Below are positions 1 to 6,838 of a stretch of DNA of 6,856 nt, piece after piece. The notes under the pieces are model-generated. The model searched no databases, was not told where the DNA came from, and worked only from the letters and a program-made list of their open reading frames with translations. This stretch comes from Desulfamplus sp. (GTDB lineage: Bacteria; Desulfobacterota; Desulfobacteria; Desulfobacterales; Desulfobacteraceae): positions 1-6,856 of the forward strand of contig JADFXA010000119.1 of assembly GCA_015233755.1 (NCBI GenBank), read 5' to 3'. How positions within the stretch are numbered: the first letter of the stretch is position 1; each line of letters starts with the position of its first letter. Made by a program: the position numbers and the translations under genes.

Positions 1-1460
1 CCATTTATTGTCATTGGAAATGAGTCTAAAGTAATAAAAACTGTTGGTATCATGTAGGCTGGAACACGCTCGGATAGATGTTTTCTCAACTCTGATGATA
101 GCGGCTTAGACTTAGTTACAATATAAGCTGCCAAATGGTTATTTTTTTCAGACTCATCTTGCCATACCATTACAAGAGCATCTTCAATACCTGCAAAACT
201 CTTTAAAGCAGAGGCAATTTCACCCGGTTCTATACGAAAACCTCTTATTTTCACCTGTTCATCTACACGACCTAAAAACTCTATATCTCCAGTTGGCAGC
301 CATTTTCCTAAATCTCCTATTCGATACATTCGGTTTAAATCTTTGGTATTATCAATAAAAGGATTTGAAATAAATTTTTGATAAGTAAGATCGGGACGAT
401 TTAGATAACCACGAGCAACCCCAACTCCAGCAAAACAAAGCTCACCAGCAACGCCTACTGGCACAGGGTTAAGATGTTGATCAACGATAAATACAGCGTT
501 GTTGGCAATTGGAGAACCAACTGGAATTGTATCGCCATAAAAAGAGTCTGGATTCACCTTATGAAAAGAGGTGCAAACAGCAGTTTCTGTTGGTCCATAA
601 GCATTAAAATAATTTTTTGTTCTGCCATAAAATAGAGCATCTTCTTTAATAGCTGGTTCACCAGCAGTTATGAGAACTCTAAGTTTTGGCAAAGGGTGTC
701 GATTAAGCATTTTAAGGTAAACAGGAGGTAATGTTATTACACTAATCTCTTTATTTTCCATATAATCTATAAATCGGGTTGTATCTTGTATCTGCTCTTT
801 ATCAATCATTACAACTGCCGCACCGCAAAGAAGAGCCATAAAGATTTCTGACATTGAGGCATCAAACATCAAGGTTGCAAATTGAAGGACTCTATCATCC
901 GGCTTAACGTCAAAACCTTCAATTTGGGCTAAAATCATGTTGATAAAACTTCGATGTTCAACCATCACCCCTTTAGGCTCACCTGTAGAGCCTGATGTGT
1001 AAATAATATATGCAAGATCAGTTGGAGCTGCTGCTGGTATGAGGTTAGAAGTATAATTTGGAGAAGAGGAGTGAGGGGTGAGGCAGAAATCCTCTTCAAT
1101 GTTGATAATCTTACTTGGGTTCAACTCTTTTGCAAGCTCTAAATTCGCTTTATCAGTAATAACAATTTCTGCCTTGCTATCTTTAACAATATACTGGAGG
1201 CGTTTGAGAGGAGATTCAGGGTCAAGCGGTAAAAATACTCCGCCTGATTTCAATACTCCGATTAGTGCTATTGGCACATAGTGGCTTCTGTTAAGCAATA
1301 CTCCAACTGGTGTGTCAGGAACAATTCCAAACGAATCACGCAAAGAAAAGCCTAAGATATTGGAATATTGATTAAGCTCTTTGTATGATAGTATTACATC
1401 TTGATAAATTGCAGCAATATTATCAGGGGTAGCAACAACTTGCTCCTCAAAAAGTGTTGC
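1..1460 (-). other. Adenylation domain of module 2, tyrosine-like specificity code
   Basis: Residues about 1085 onward make up an amino acid adenylation domain. Visible core motifs are A2 LKSGGVFLPLDP (1154-1165), A3 YTSGSTGEPKG (1238-1248), A4 FDAS (1283-1286), A5 NAYGPTE (1370-1376), A7 YRIGDL (1463-1468), A8 GRVDEQVKIRGFRIEPGE (1481-1498) and A9 VPAYMIP (1550-1556). Pocket positions aligned to PheA 235/236/239/278/299/301/322/330/331 read D1284, A1285, S1288, T1327, I1348, A1350, A1371, V1379, C1380. The A10 lysine lies just past the window edge, which cuts after TING. The code is close to DASTVAAVCK, listed for Tyr. Tyr is the best guess; Phe or another bulky aromatic is possible. Confidence 0.93.
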
Positions 1461-4400
1461 CAATGTCTTATCTTTTGGAAAATCCCTTGTCTTTCTATTA
1501 AAGCCTGATTTTAGAATTTTCTCTTCATCTTGAGTTAAAATATTTAATTTGCTTATCTGATTTTCAGGTTGTTTCAAGACACTTTCCAAAAGTGAGTTTA
1601 AATGCCCTGCCATACGCTCAATTGTCTCTTTTCTAAAGAGATCAGTGTTGTAATTTATATCAAGATTTAGAGCATTAGCACCTTTAGAAAGCTCACTATC
1701 GCCTTCTGAAAAAATCAATGTTAAATCAAATTGACTCTGCTCTATGGGGAAATTAAACTCTGAAATTGTAACTCCTTCTACAGAAGAGGTTACTTGAATA
1801 TTATTTTGCAGAACAAGCATGACATCAAAAATCGGGCTTCTTCCCACATCTCGTAACACGTTTAACTCTTCTACAAGCCTATCAAATGGGTATATCTGGT
1901 GATCAAAAGCATTTGTAATGGTCTTGGCTACATCTTCTAAGAGGGCTGTAAATTGCATATCAGGCTCTAAACGATCCCGCAAAGCTACAGTATTCACAAA
2001 AAAACCAATCTGTTCTTCAAGGTCTGCGTGATCTCTTCCTGCAACTGGCGAACCGATAATAATATCTTGCTGCCCCGTGTATCTGAACAAAAGCACCTTG
2101 AGAACAGCTGTCAATCCAGTGAAAAGGCTGATTCTCTTTTGATTGCAAAACCTCGTAAAATCTTCTGTTAAAGCTTTTGAGATTTGGCTTTGCACTACCG
2201 AGCCGTTATAAGTTCTAACAAGAGGACGTGGAAAGTCAGTTGGCAGATTTAAAACTGGAATTTCACCATTCAAATGGCTGTGCCAATAATTTTTATGCCC
2301 AACCATTTCTGAAGATTCCAGCCTTCTATTCTGCCATGCTGCAAAATCTTTGTATTGAATAGATAATGGCTTAATATCTGACTTTAGCTTTAACTGCGGA
2401 TTTACACTTACATCTTGAGCAAGCATCTTATAGGCATTTAGAACCTCATTTTCCAAAACCACTAATGACCAACCATCACAGATAATGTGGTGGATATTTA
2501 AAAGCAAAACATAACGATCTGAAGATAGACGCAACAAAGTTACAGACCATAAAGGTCCATTTGCAAGATCAAAAATCTGGTGGGGAAGTTTTGCTGCTAA
2601 ATTACGAGCTTCTTTTTCAGATTCAACTTCTCGACTTAAATCTATTTCAGTAAATGGAATCTGTATGCTCTCTAAAATTTTCTGGCGTGGCTGATTATCT
2701 TTTTCTACAAAAACAGTTCTTAAAGATTCATGGCGAGCAGCCACAAACTCAACCGCCTGCCTAAAAAGCTCAGGTTTAAATGCTCCCTGAAACAAAAAAC
2801 CAGCAGATTGATTATAGGCAGTAAAGTTATCCTCCATCTTATCAAGAATCCATAGACGGCGTTGCGAGTGAGATGTCTCATAATCTTCTTGAGTAGGAGA
2901 TAGGGTAATATAATCTGATTTAGGGGAAGTGGAAATTACACCTTCCTCTTTTGGGACTTGTTTAAAATCCAATTTTGTTTGAACCAAATTGGCAAGAGTT
3001 CGTATATCAGGGTTTCTAAAGAATTCTTGCAATGTTATCTCAACAGACAAAACTTTATGAATACGAGATATAATTCTTGTAGCTCTTAAACTATGCCCCC
3101 CAACTTCAAAAAAATTGTCATCAATACCAATTGGACTTCTTTCAAGAATTTCTTGCCAAATCTCTGCTATTTTTTGTTCAATCTCATTTTCTGGTGCTAT
3201 AAATTTAGTTAAGACACGGCGCTCTTTGTTATCTATAGATTCAATATTTTCATTTACTATATCTGTTGTATTTGAACTAACTATCTTGTTTTGAATATAT
3301 TGACTATATAGCTTCTCCTCTTCTGGAGTGAGAAGCTCAATTGATGACAATTTAATTGTTTCATCAGCTAACAGAGTGACAGCAGCTCTTTCAAGATGAA
3401 TTTTTATTGTTTTTGCAACATCTTCTGCAAAGACTGCTGGATTGAACAAGATTTCATAAGATAATGTTTCACCATGAAACACCTCAACCGTCAAATCATA
3501 GTTTGTCTGTTCAAACTGATCAAAATCTGTCAAAGATAGACCCATTTCGCTCTCTCCAAGCACGTCAGATGGATCAGGGTAGTTCTCAAAGACCAGCAAT
3601 TGATCGAAAAGGTTGTGTCGAAGAGGGGTTGATGCTTGTATATCTGCGAGTGAGCAATAGTGAAAATCACGAGCAGATGTTGCTTCAGTTTGGAGTCTTA
3701 CCAATAAATCTTTTAATGTATCGTTATCTGAATATTTTACCCTGACAGGAACAGCATTAATAAAAAGTCCAACCATACGCTCAATGCCTTGAATCTCTGT
3801 TGGACGACCTGAAACTGTTATTCCAAAGAGAGCATCAGAGCATTTGTTGTATTTTGACATTACCAATCCCCATAATGCCTGGAAAACTATGTTCATTGTA
3901 ACCTGACATTTTAAGGATAACTCTGATAAACCTTTTGAAATTAAGGGATCAATTTCAAATGAGAGTCTTTTTGTGCTGAAGGTGGGTTCTAAAGGTTCAA
4001 GCAGTTCCTTATTAGAGGGTTCAGATGTTTTTTCTAAATTAGGCAGTCGAGGTAATCCAGTTAGTCTGTTGTATCCGTCAAGATATTTTTGCCAAAACAG
4101 TTGAGCATCTTTGTTGCTCCGACCTTTTAGCCATTTTATGTAAGCGTTAAACTGGACGGGTTCGGGTAGGTTAAATCTTAATATTTTATTGACAGAATCT
4201 TTGCCCTTAATCAAAGCAGTGTAGATAGTTGCAAGCTCTTCATAAAGAACACTTACGCTCCATCCGTCCATAATGATATGGTGAAAACTCCAAACCAACG
4301 TATAAACCCCATCGCCACGCTTGAACAACGTTACTCTAATCAATATATCTTTTGCAAAATCAAAAGGAGTATGGCGATCGTTAACCCGAAACTTTTCTAT

Positions 4401-4712
4401 CTCTTTTGATTGGGATTCCAAGTCAAGATGGGTAATATCTCTTACATCAATTTTAAGTTCACGCTGTTTGAGAACCACCTGTAGAGGTTGAGGCACATTT
4501 TTAAGAACAAAAATAGTTCGAAGAATATCGTGTCTTTTTATTAGCTCATTCCACGCCTGCTCAAACAGAGGAATATAAACATCTCCTTTTACATTAAAGC
4601 AAGCCTGTTCAAAATAAGTTGCTCCGCCTTGATCCATAAGGCTGTGAAATAAAATCCCCTCTTGCAAAGGGGTCAGTGCATAGAGATTTTTAACATTGCG
4701 TTTATCAAACAT
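1..4712 (-). CDS. Nonribosomal peptide synthetase, C-PCP-C-A..., 3' end outside window
   Basis: This is a multimodular cytoplasmic peptide synthetase that condenses carrier-bound acyl or aminoacyl units. I translated it in one unbroken frame of 1570 codons; the stop lies beyond base 1. Domains by residue: C1 about 10-450 (HHIIMDG at 144-150), PCP1 about 505-578 (GGHSL, phosphopantetheine serine 541), C2 about 612-1055 (HHIICDG at 741-747), and A from about 1085 (YTSGSTGEPKG at 1238-1248, NAYGPTE at 1370-1376) to the window edge. The first module has no A domain, so PCP1 must be charged from elsewhere. The ATG at 4712 is chosen because an in-frame TAA lies 12 codons upstream with no other usual start between, and the C domain begins about ten residues in. 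It follows the ligase gene by 49 bases, probably in the same operon. No E, TE, PKS or methylation domain is visible. The family call is very secure; the product is unknown. Confidence 0.97.
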   Translation of the reverse strand, partial: MFDKRNVKNLYALTPLQEGILFHSLMDQGGATYFEQACFNVKGDVYIPLFEQAWNELIKRHDILRTIFVLKNVPQPLQVVLKQRELKIDVRDITHLDLESQSKEIEKFRVNDRHTPFDFAKDILIRVTLFKRGDGVYTLVWSFHHIIMDGWSVSVLYEELATIYTALIKGKDSVNKILRFNLPEPVQFNAYIKWLKGRSNKDAQLFWQKYLDGYNRLTGLPRLPNLEKTSEPSNKELLEPLEPTFSTKRLSFEIDPLISKGLSELSLKCQVTMNIVFQALWGLVMSKYNKCSDALFGITVSGRPTEIQGIERMVGLFINAVPVRVKYSDNDTLKDLLVRLQTEATSARDFHYCSLADIQASTPLRHNLFDQLLVFENYPDPSDVLGESEMGLSLTDFDQFEQTNYDLTVEVFHGETLSYEILFNPAVFAEDVAKTIKIHLERAAVTLLADETIKLSSIELLTPEEEKLYSQYIQNKIVSSNTTDIVNENIESIDNKERRVLTKFIAPENEIEQKIAEIWQEILERSPIGIDDNFFEVGGHSLRATRIISRIHKVLSVEITLQEFFRNPDIRTLANLVQTKLDFKQVPKEEGVISTSPKSDYITLSPTQEDYETSHSQRRLWILDKMEDNFTAYNQSAGFLFQGAFKPELFRQAVEFVAARHESLRTVFVEKDNQPRQKILESIQIPFTEIDLSREVESEKEARNLAAKLPHQIFDLANGPLWSVTLLRLSSDRYVLLLNIHHIICDGWSLVVLENEVLNAYKMLAQDVSVNPQLKLKSDIKPLSIQYKDFAAWQNRRLESSEMVGHKNYWHSHLNGEIPVLNLPTDFPRPLVRTYNGSVVQSQISKALTEDFTRFCNQKRISLFTGLTAVLKVLLFRYTGQQDIIIGSPVAGRDHADLEEQIGFFVNTVALRDRLEPDMQFTALLEDVAKTITNAFDHQIYPFDRLVEELNVLRDVGRSPIFDVMLVLQNNIQVTSSVEGVTISEFNFPIEQSQFDLTLIFSEGDSELSKGANALNLDINYNTDLFRKETIERMAGHLNSLLESVLKQPENQISKLNILTQDEEKILKSGFNRKTRDFPKDKTLATLFEEQVVATPDNIAAIYQDVILSYKELNQYSNILGFSLRDSFGIVPDTPVGVLLNRSHYVPIALIGVLKSGGVFLPLDPESPLKRLQYIVKDSKAEIVITDKANLELAKELNPSKIINIEEDFCLTPHSSSPNYTSNLIPAAAPTDLAYIIYTSGSTGEPKGVMVEHRSFINMILAQIEGFDVKPDDRVLQFATLMFDASMSEIFMALLCGAAVVMIDKEQIQDTTRFIDYMENKEISVITLPPVYLKMLNRHPLPKLRVLITAGEPAIKEDALFYGRTKNYFNAYGPTETAVCTSFHKVNPDSFYGDTIPVGSPIANNAVFIVDQHLNPVPVGVAGELCFAGVGVARGYLNRPDLTYQKFISNPFIDNTKDLNRMYRIGDLGKWLPTGDIEFLGRVDEQVKIRGFRIEPGEIASALKSFAGIEDALVMVWQDESEKNNHLAAYIVTKSKPLSSELRKHLSERVPAYMIPTVFITLDSFPMTIN
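1548..2879 (-). other. Condensation domain C2 of the NRPS
   Basis: Residues about 612-1055 are a second complete condensation domain. The C1 motif is SHSQRRLWIL (614-623), the active site is HHIICDG (741-747), followed by YKDFAAWQ (787-794), IGSPVAGR (886-893) and the IGFFVNT segment (902-908). The canonical entry motif and the absence of an upstream epimerase fit an LCL domain. It would join the PCP1-bound chain to the aminoacyl unit activated by the following A domain. It is clearly divergent from C1, so it is not a recent tandem duplication. Confidence 0.95.
2979..3200 (-). other. Peptidyl carrier domain PCP1
   Basis: Residues about 505-578 form a thiolation domain. The motif DNFFEVGGHSL is at 532-542, with serine 541 (codon at 3090-3092) as the phosphopantetheine attachment site. 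The flanking helices look intact (EIEQKIAEIWQEIL before, and FFRNPDIRTLANLV after). It should accept a unit loaded in trans, receive the C1 donor chain, and pass the product to C2. Nothing suggests it is inactive. Confidence 0.95.
3183..3350 (-). other. Linker in place of an adenylation domain (possible deletion scar)
   Basis: Residues 455-510 connect C1 to PCP1. The first part, SIELLTPEEEKLY, matches the linker that normally leads from a C domain into an A domain. The last part, DNKERRVLTKFIAPENEIE, resembles the tail after an A domain (the NGKxDRxAL - APxNEIE region). Between them is only an Asn/Ile/Ser-rich stretch of about 30 residues instead of about 450-500. This looks like an in-frame loss of an A domain that left both edges behind. 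The flanks are visible; the deletion history is inferred. Confidence 0.6.
3363..4685 (-). other. Condensation domain C1 of the NRPS
   Basis: Residues about 10-450 form a full-length peptide-bond-forming domain. The entry motif LTPLQEG is at 13-19, the catalytic HHxxxDG reads HHIIMDG at 144-150 with the second His (145) as expected catalytic residue, the SGRP/VGLFIN region is at 301-319, and LFDQLLVFENYP is at 368-379. No epimerization domain precedes it, and the extended N-terminal His motif of dual E/C domains is not seen. This fits an LCL-like or starter-type domain. Because it opens the protein, its donor must be a separate carrier protein or an acyl-CoA. The subtype was judged by eye only. 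Confidence 0.93.
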
Positions 4713-4761
4713 AGAGCTATTCCAAATAATTATCTCAATTAAGTTAATTTATTGTAAATTG
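4713..4761. other. Short AT-rich gap between ligase and NRPS genes
   Basis: These 49 bases hold no gene and no convincing terminator hairpin, so read-through from the ligase gene into the NRPS is likely. On the minus strand TTTACA (4753-4758) and GATAAT (4729-4734) are 18 bases apart and resemble sigma-70 boxes. Such matches are expected by chance in DNA this AT-rich, and a start there would leave a leader of only about ten bases. Confidence 0.5.
4721..4723 (-). promoter_or_regulatory. Weak ribosome binding site of the NRPS gene
   Basis: Only GGA (within TTGGAA) precedes the NRPS ATG, eight bases before it. This is much weaker than the sites in front of the other two genes and may limit translation of the large protein. 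Confidence 0.4.
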
Positions 4762-6099
4762 TTATCTTCTAATTTTTTTGAACCTTCCACCATGAAAACC
4801 CTGATTTTCCAAAATAACCTGTTGAGGAATTTTATATGCTGGCAATCTATCTTTGCAATATTGACGCATTCTTTTACGAAAATCTGAAAGACTTTCATCT
4901 GTGCTGAGTTTTACTCTTGCCTGAACCATCTGCCCAGTTATAGGATTAGCCCTTCCAGTAACAGCTGCATCTTCAACTCCTGACATGGTTAGTAGAATAT
5001 TTTCAATCTCAACTGGCCAAACTTTTTCACCACCAACATTTATGATCTCTGATTTTCTTCCTAAGATTTTGATATATTCGCCATCCATTTCAACCTGATC
5101 ACCTGTATCAAACCAGCCATCTTCAGTAAATGGGCTTGGAGCGTTCAAATATCCAAGCATTGCAGATGGTGTCTTTATGTGGAGTATTCCATCTACAATT
5201 CTATATGTAATTCCAGAGCCTCCTATTTTAACCCATAAAGAGTCAGGAGATCGCGATTTAGAACTCAATATTCCTATTTCAGATAATCCGTAAGTTTGCT
5301 GCAGCTTTATATTTGGAAAAAGATTGTGAAATCTTTGTAATGTAGCTGGAGGCATAACCTCTGTGCCGTAGGTTACAAGTTTGAGAGAAGAGAGATCAAA
5401 ATTTTTCCATACTTCTGACAAGAGAAGAAGGTTGATGAAAGTAGGTGATGTAGGTAAAAGTTCAACCTTGTGATTTTGTATTGCTTTGCATACAGCTTCA
5501 GGAGAGCGCTCTCTTAATGTTACAGCACAGCCTCCATTGGCAAGGGTGTAAAAAAGAGTGTTGATCCCTCCAATATGATCAAAGAGTAAAAATGCTACTG
5601 TCCGCAGGGTTTTACGTGGTATTTTAAATTTTTCAAGAAGAGGAACAAAATCGTGCAAAGCAGCTTTACTTTTGCCTGTAGAGCCAGAAGAAAATAGAAT
5701 TAATCCCGGGTGTTTGAGCTCTTTTAATTTTTGATTCAATGGATTGATGACGCTTTGTTTAGTAACTATAATATTTACATCATCATCAGCATTGACAGAA
5801 ATTATCTGTTCAACTTCAGCGATACGGCAGAACTCATCTTTTTGTGAAGCCACAGTGCTGCTTAAAGGGACAATCACACACCTTCTGTCAATCAGTGCCA
5901 GCATCAATGCCAAAGCATTAGGGGAAAAATCAGCCTCAAGAGCCACAACTTGATTTGGACCAACCTTAGCATTTTCTAAATGAGAAGACCAATAATTAAG
6001 TGCTGTTAGTAAATCTCTATACTTATATACCTGATTTTGCCACACTAATGCATCATTATCTATATTGGCTTCAAAAGCGTTTCTCAGAAATGTTATCAT
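4762..6099 (-). CDS. Stand-alone AMP-forming acyl/acid ligase (ANL superfamily)
   Basis: This 445-residue cytoplasmic enzyme should activate a carboxylic acid as its adenylate and pass it to CoA or a carrier protein. Core motifs are visible in order: the ATP loop LFSSGSTGKSK (135-145, with Ser where Pro is usual), FDHIGG (173-178), YGLSE (270-274), DGWFDTGD (327-334), the hinge region LGRKSEIINVGGEKVWPVE (346-364), and a C-terminal KIRR whose Lys442 fits the adenylation lysine. FDHIGG resembles the FHxGG of acyl-CoA ligases more than the FDxS of amino acid A domains, so a fatty, hydroxy or aryl acid is more likely than an amino acid. It is short for the family (commonly 500 or more), with a trimmed N-terminus and an end three residues after Lys442. 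The start has a good Shine-Dalgarno site. It follows the SDR by 13 bases and precedes the NRPS by 49, so it may supply the starter or charge the A-less PCP1 (inference). Confidence 0.93.
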   Translation of the reverse strand: MITFLRNAFEANIDNDALVWQNQVYKYRDLLTALNYWSSHLENAKVGPNQVVALEADFSPNALALMLALIDRRCVIVPLSSTVASQKDEFCRIAEVEQIISVNADDDVNIIVTKQSVINPLNQKLKELKHPGLILFSSGSTGKSKAALHDFVPLLEKFKIPRKTLRTVAFLLFDHIGGINTLFYTLANGGCAVTLRERSPEAVCKAIQNHKVELLPTSPTFINLLLLSEVWKNFDLSSLKLVTYGTEVMPPATLQRFHNLFPNIKLQQTYGLSEIGILSSKSRSPDSLWVKIGGSGITYRIVDGILHIKTPSAMLGYLNAPSPFTEDGWFDTGDQVEMDGEYIKILGRKSEIINVGGEKVWPVEIENILLTMSGVEDAAVTGRANPITGQMVQARVKLSTDESLSDFRKRMRQYCKDRLPAYKIPQQVILENQGFHGGRFKKIRR

Positions 6100-6107
6100 A
6101 AATATAA

Positions 6108-6114
6108 CTCCTTC
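6108..6114 (-). promoter_or_regulatory. Ribosome binding site of the ligase gene
   Basis: GAAGGAG lies eight bases before the ligase ATG and overlaps two bases of the SDR stop codon (TGA, 6113-6115). This arrangement supports the chosen start and suggests that ligase translation is coupled to that of the SDR. Confidence 0.85.
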
Positions 6115-6838
6115 ACACCCCGCCCAGCATAACCACTTGACCTGTTATGAAAATGCTCTCTTTTTTAAGAAAAAAATCAATTACATTGGCTACATCTTCA
6201 AAAGTGCCAAAGCGTTGTATAGCCTGACGCTTAAGCAGAGCCTCAATCTTCTCTTCACTTACACCAGCAATAAGATCTGTTTTTATAGGAGTTGGTCCTA
6301 CAGCATTGACTGTAATGCCAAATTCTGCAAATTCCCGTGCAGCTACCTGTGTAAGACAGACTACAGCAGCCTTTGAGGCAGCATAAACAGCCTCGCCTTC
6401 TAATTTAAGAGGCACGGCAACCGTTGAAAAATTAACTATTCTTCCAAAGTTATTCTTTTTCATAAGTCGGGCAGATTCGCGGCAGAAGAGAAAAGTGCCA
6501 ACAACGTTTGTGCTAAAGACCTTCTCAACTACAGAAGTTGGTGTCAACAAAAAATGGTTCATAGCGGCAATGCCTGCGTTGTTTATTAGATTATCAAGTC
6601 TGCCATAGTTTGTCCGAACGGCTTTTAGCACCTGCTTTACATCAGATTCTTGCGTAACATCAGCTATATGATGCTCATAATTTGGGTGTGTCCAATCTGC
6701 TGGTTTACGGCTGCAACCAATAACTTTGTGCCCCTGTTCAAGATAGTGGTTTGCTAAAAATCGACCAATACCTCGGCTTGTTCCAGTTATAAGGGTTACA
6801 GGAGAGAAATCGCTGCCGTTTTCAAATAAAGTCGTCAT
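6113..6838 (-). CDS. Short-chain dehydrogenase/reductase, FabG-like
   Basis: This 241-residue classical SDR is an NAD(P)-dependent oxidoreductase, probably acting on a 3-oxoacyl or hydroxyacyl group or a related alcohol/ketone. The Rossmann motif TGTSRGIG is at 18-25, Arg44 after the second strand hints at NADP(H), Asp60 fits the adenine-ring position, NNAG is at 86-89, and the active-site Asn is 111. Tyr152 and Lys156 sit in the usual YxxxK motif. Counting 13 residues back from the Tyr, as in FabG, puts Thr139 in the catalytic Ser position, with Ser138 beside it. The C-terminus ITGQVVMLGG is typical of FabG-like enzymes. Length is normal and a strong Shine-Dalgarno site supports the start. 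It is the first complete gene of the probable operon. A role in making the acyl unit that the next gene activates is plausible but not proven; the exact substrate cannot be read from the sequence. Confidence 0.93.
   Translation of the reverse strand: MTTLFENGSDFSPVTLITGTSRGIGRFLANHYLEQGHKVIGCSRKPADWTHPNYEHHIADVTQESDVKQVLKAVRTNYGRLDNLINNAGIAAMNHFLLTPTSVVEKVFSTNVVGTFLFCRESARLMKKNNFGRIVNFSTVAVPLKLEGEAVYAASKAAVVCLTQVAAREFAEFGITVNAVGPTPIKTDLIAGVSEEKIEALLKRQAIQRFGTFEDVANVIDFFLKKESIFITGQVVMLGGV

Noticed and set aside
1078..1281. Plus-strand open frame with a hydrophobic stretch
   Set aside because: It is antisense to the conserved A-domain core of the NRPS; the hydrophobic run is a by-product of the complementary codons.
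3464..3745. Plus-strand open frame of 93 codons
   Set aside because: It lies wholly inside the C1 domain of the NRPS on the opposite strand, which has continuous family similarity there. The translation shows no recognisable domain.
1548..4685. C1 and C2 as a recent tandem module duplication
   Set aside because: The two condensation domains share only family motifs; their entry motifs (LTPLQEG versus SHSQRRLW) and intervening sequences differ widely.
4729..4758. Sigma-70-like promoter TTTACA-18-GATAAT on the minus strand
   Set aside because: The boxes match fairly well, but the gap is extremely AT-rich and the predicted start would leave about ten bases of leader, at or past the only candidate ribosome binding site. 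Not supported enough to annotate as a promoter.
4736..4761. Imperfect inverted repeat CAATT...AATTG as a terminator or operator
   Set aside because: The arms are only about five A/T-rich base pairs with no G/C-rich stem or T tract, so it is expected by chance.
4696..4887. Plus-strand open frame of 63 codons over the ligase-NRPS gap
   Set aside because: It overlaps the ligase C-terminus and NRPS start on the other strand, has no ribosome binding site that I can see and no recognisable protein.
5744..5953. Plus-strand open frame of 69 codons
   Set aside because: It is antisense to the N-terminal half of the ligase and shows no family similarity.
6065..6376. Plus-strand open frame of 103 codons spanning the SDR-ligase junction
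   Set aside because: It is antisense to the C-terminal SDR coding region and the ligase start, both well supported, and its translation looks like AT-rich noise.
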